A stretch of 14,143 bases of DNA, from assembly GCA_021811635.1 (NCBI GenBank), contig JAJZNS010000029.1:1-14143 (forward strand), written 5' to 3'. Below, piece by piece: positions 14,055 through 14,143 of this stretch. The notes beneath the pieces were generated by a model, which worked only from the letters and a program-made list of their open reading frames with translations, made no database searches and was not told the origin of the DNA. This DNA comes from Thermoplasmata archaeon (GTDB lineage Archaea > Thermoplasmatota > Thermoplasmata > Thermoplasmatales > Thermoplasmataceae). How positions within the stretch are numbered: position 1 is the first letter of the stretch; every line of letters starts with the position of its first letter. Both the position numbers and the translations under genes were made by a program.

Positions 14055-14143
14055 AGTCGGGCTTGGCCGGGATACTAGGCACATCCTGTTACCCGAAGTC
14101 GACACGCGGGGGCGACAGTCGCCAGAGATCAACCGGATTTCTG
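14055..14143 (+). ncRNA. ffs: SRP RNA (7S RNA), 5' Alu-domain part, cut by window end
   Basis: The start of the archaeal signal recognition particle RNA is recognisable. GGGCTTGGCCGGGAT leads into a hairpin (GGAT with ATCC around a loop containing AGGC). The universally conserved turn CCTGTTACCC (the UGUNR motif, here UGUUA) follows, and then a second hairpin (GTCG with CGAC around ACACGCGGGGG). This is the fold and order of helices 2-4 of the Alu domain. The RNA scaffolds SRP19 and SRP54 and targets membrane proteins to the translocon. The exact 5' end (14050-14058) is judged from the TATA box; the S domain lies beyond the window. Confidence 0.85.

Noticed and set aside
1..14143. CRISPR array or tandem repeats
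   Set aside because: No regularly spaced direct repeats were seen anywhere in the window.

Overview
The window looks like chromosomal DNA from an archaeon, most probably of the Thermoplasmatales or a close relative (inference). The support is an archaeal-type ValS without a long C-terminal arm, the archaeal D-aminoacyl-tRNA deacylase DtdA, an archaeal-length Tsr3, an archaeal-type SRP RNA, TATA boxes about 24-28 nt upstream of start codons (leaderless or nearly leaderless transcripts), very tight gene packing, and a sequon-rich exported binding protein anchored by an N-terminal helix rather than a lipobox. No mobile element, CRISPR array or tRNA gene was found.

Layout. 1-474 is the 3' end of a GH15 glucoamylase/trehalase-type glycosidase. 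On the opposite strand follow a small two-helix surface-anchored protein (468-998) and valS (1042-3396). A divergent promoter region separates valS from a two-gene unit: an unrecognised helical protein (3488-3919) and dtdA (3925-4716). Next comes a three-gene, translationally overlapped operon (4882-8286). It encodes a short threonine-synthase-like PLP enzyme, a DUF1611/DgcN-family protein with a P-loop, and a PP-loop protein with a QueC-like cysteine cluster that resembles the MurL glutamyl epimerase. Its promoter carries a perfect 8-bp inverted repeat at the predicted transcription start. Tsr3 (8268-8777, minus) and a 70-residue two-helix membrane protein (8921-9133) follow.

The right part holds a complete iron/siderophore/cobalamin-type ABC importer on the minus strand, in the order binding protein, FecCD-type permease, ATPase (11911 down to 9121). 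A 34-nt near-perfect palindrome lies at its promoter. After about 450 bp without a supported gene comes a 12-helix MFS transporter of the phosphate/sugar symporter type (12450-13898). The window ends in the 5' Alu-domain part of the SRP RNA gene (about 14055 onward).

The best candidate for an undescribed system is the operon at 4882-8286. It combines a D-glutamate N-acetyltransferase-like protein, an ATP-using epimerase-like protein and a PLP enzyme, probably in a lineage without a peptidoglycan wall, and it lies directly downstream of dtdA. An amino-acid activation, stereoinversion or conjugation pathway is plausible, but the sequence alone does not prove it.
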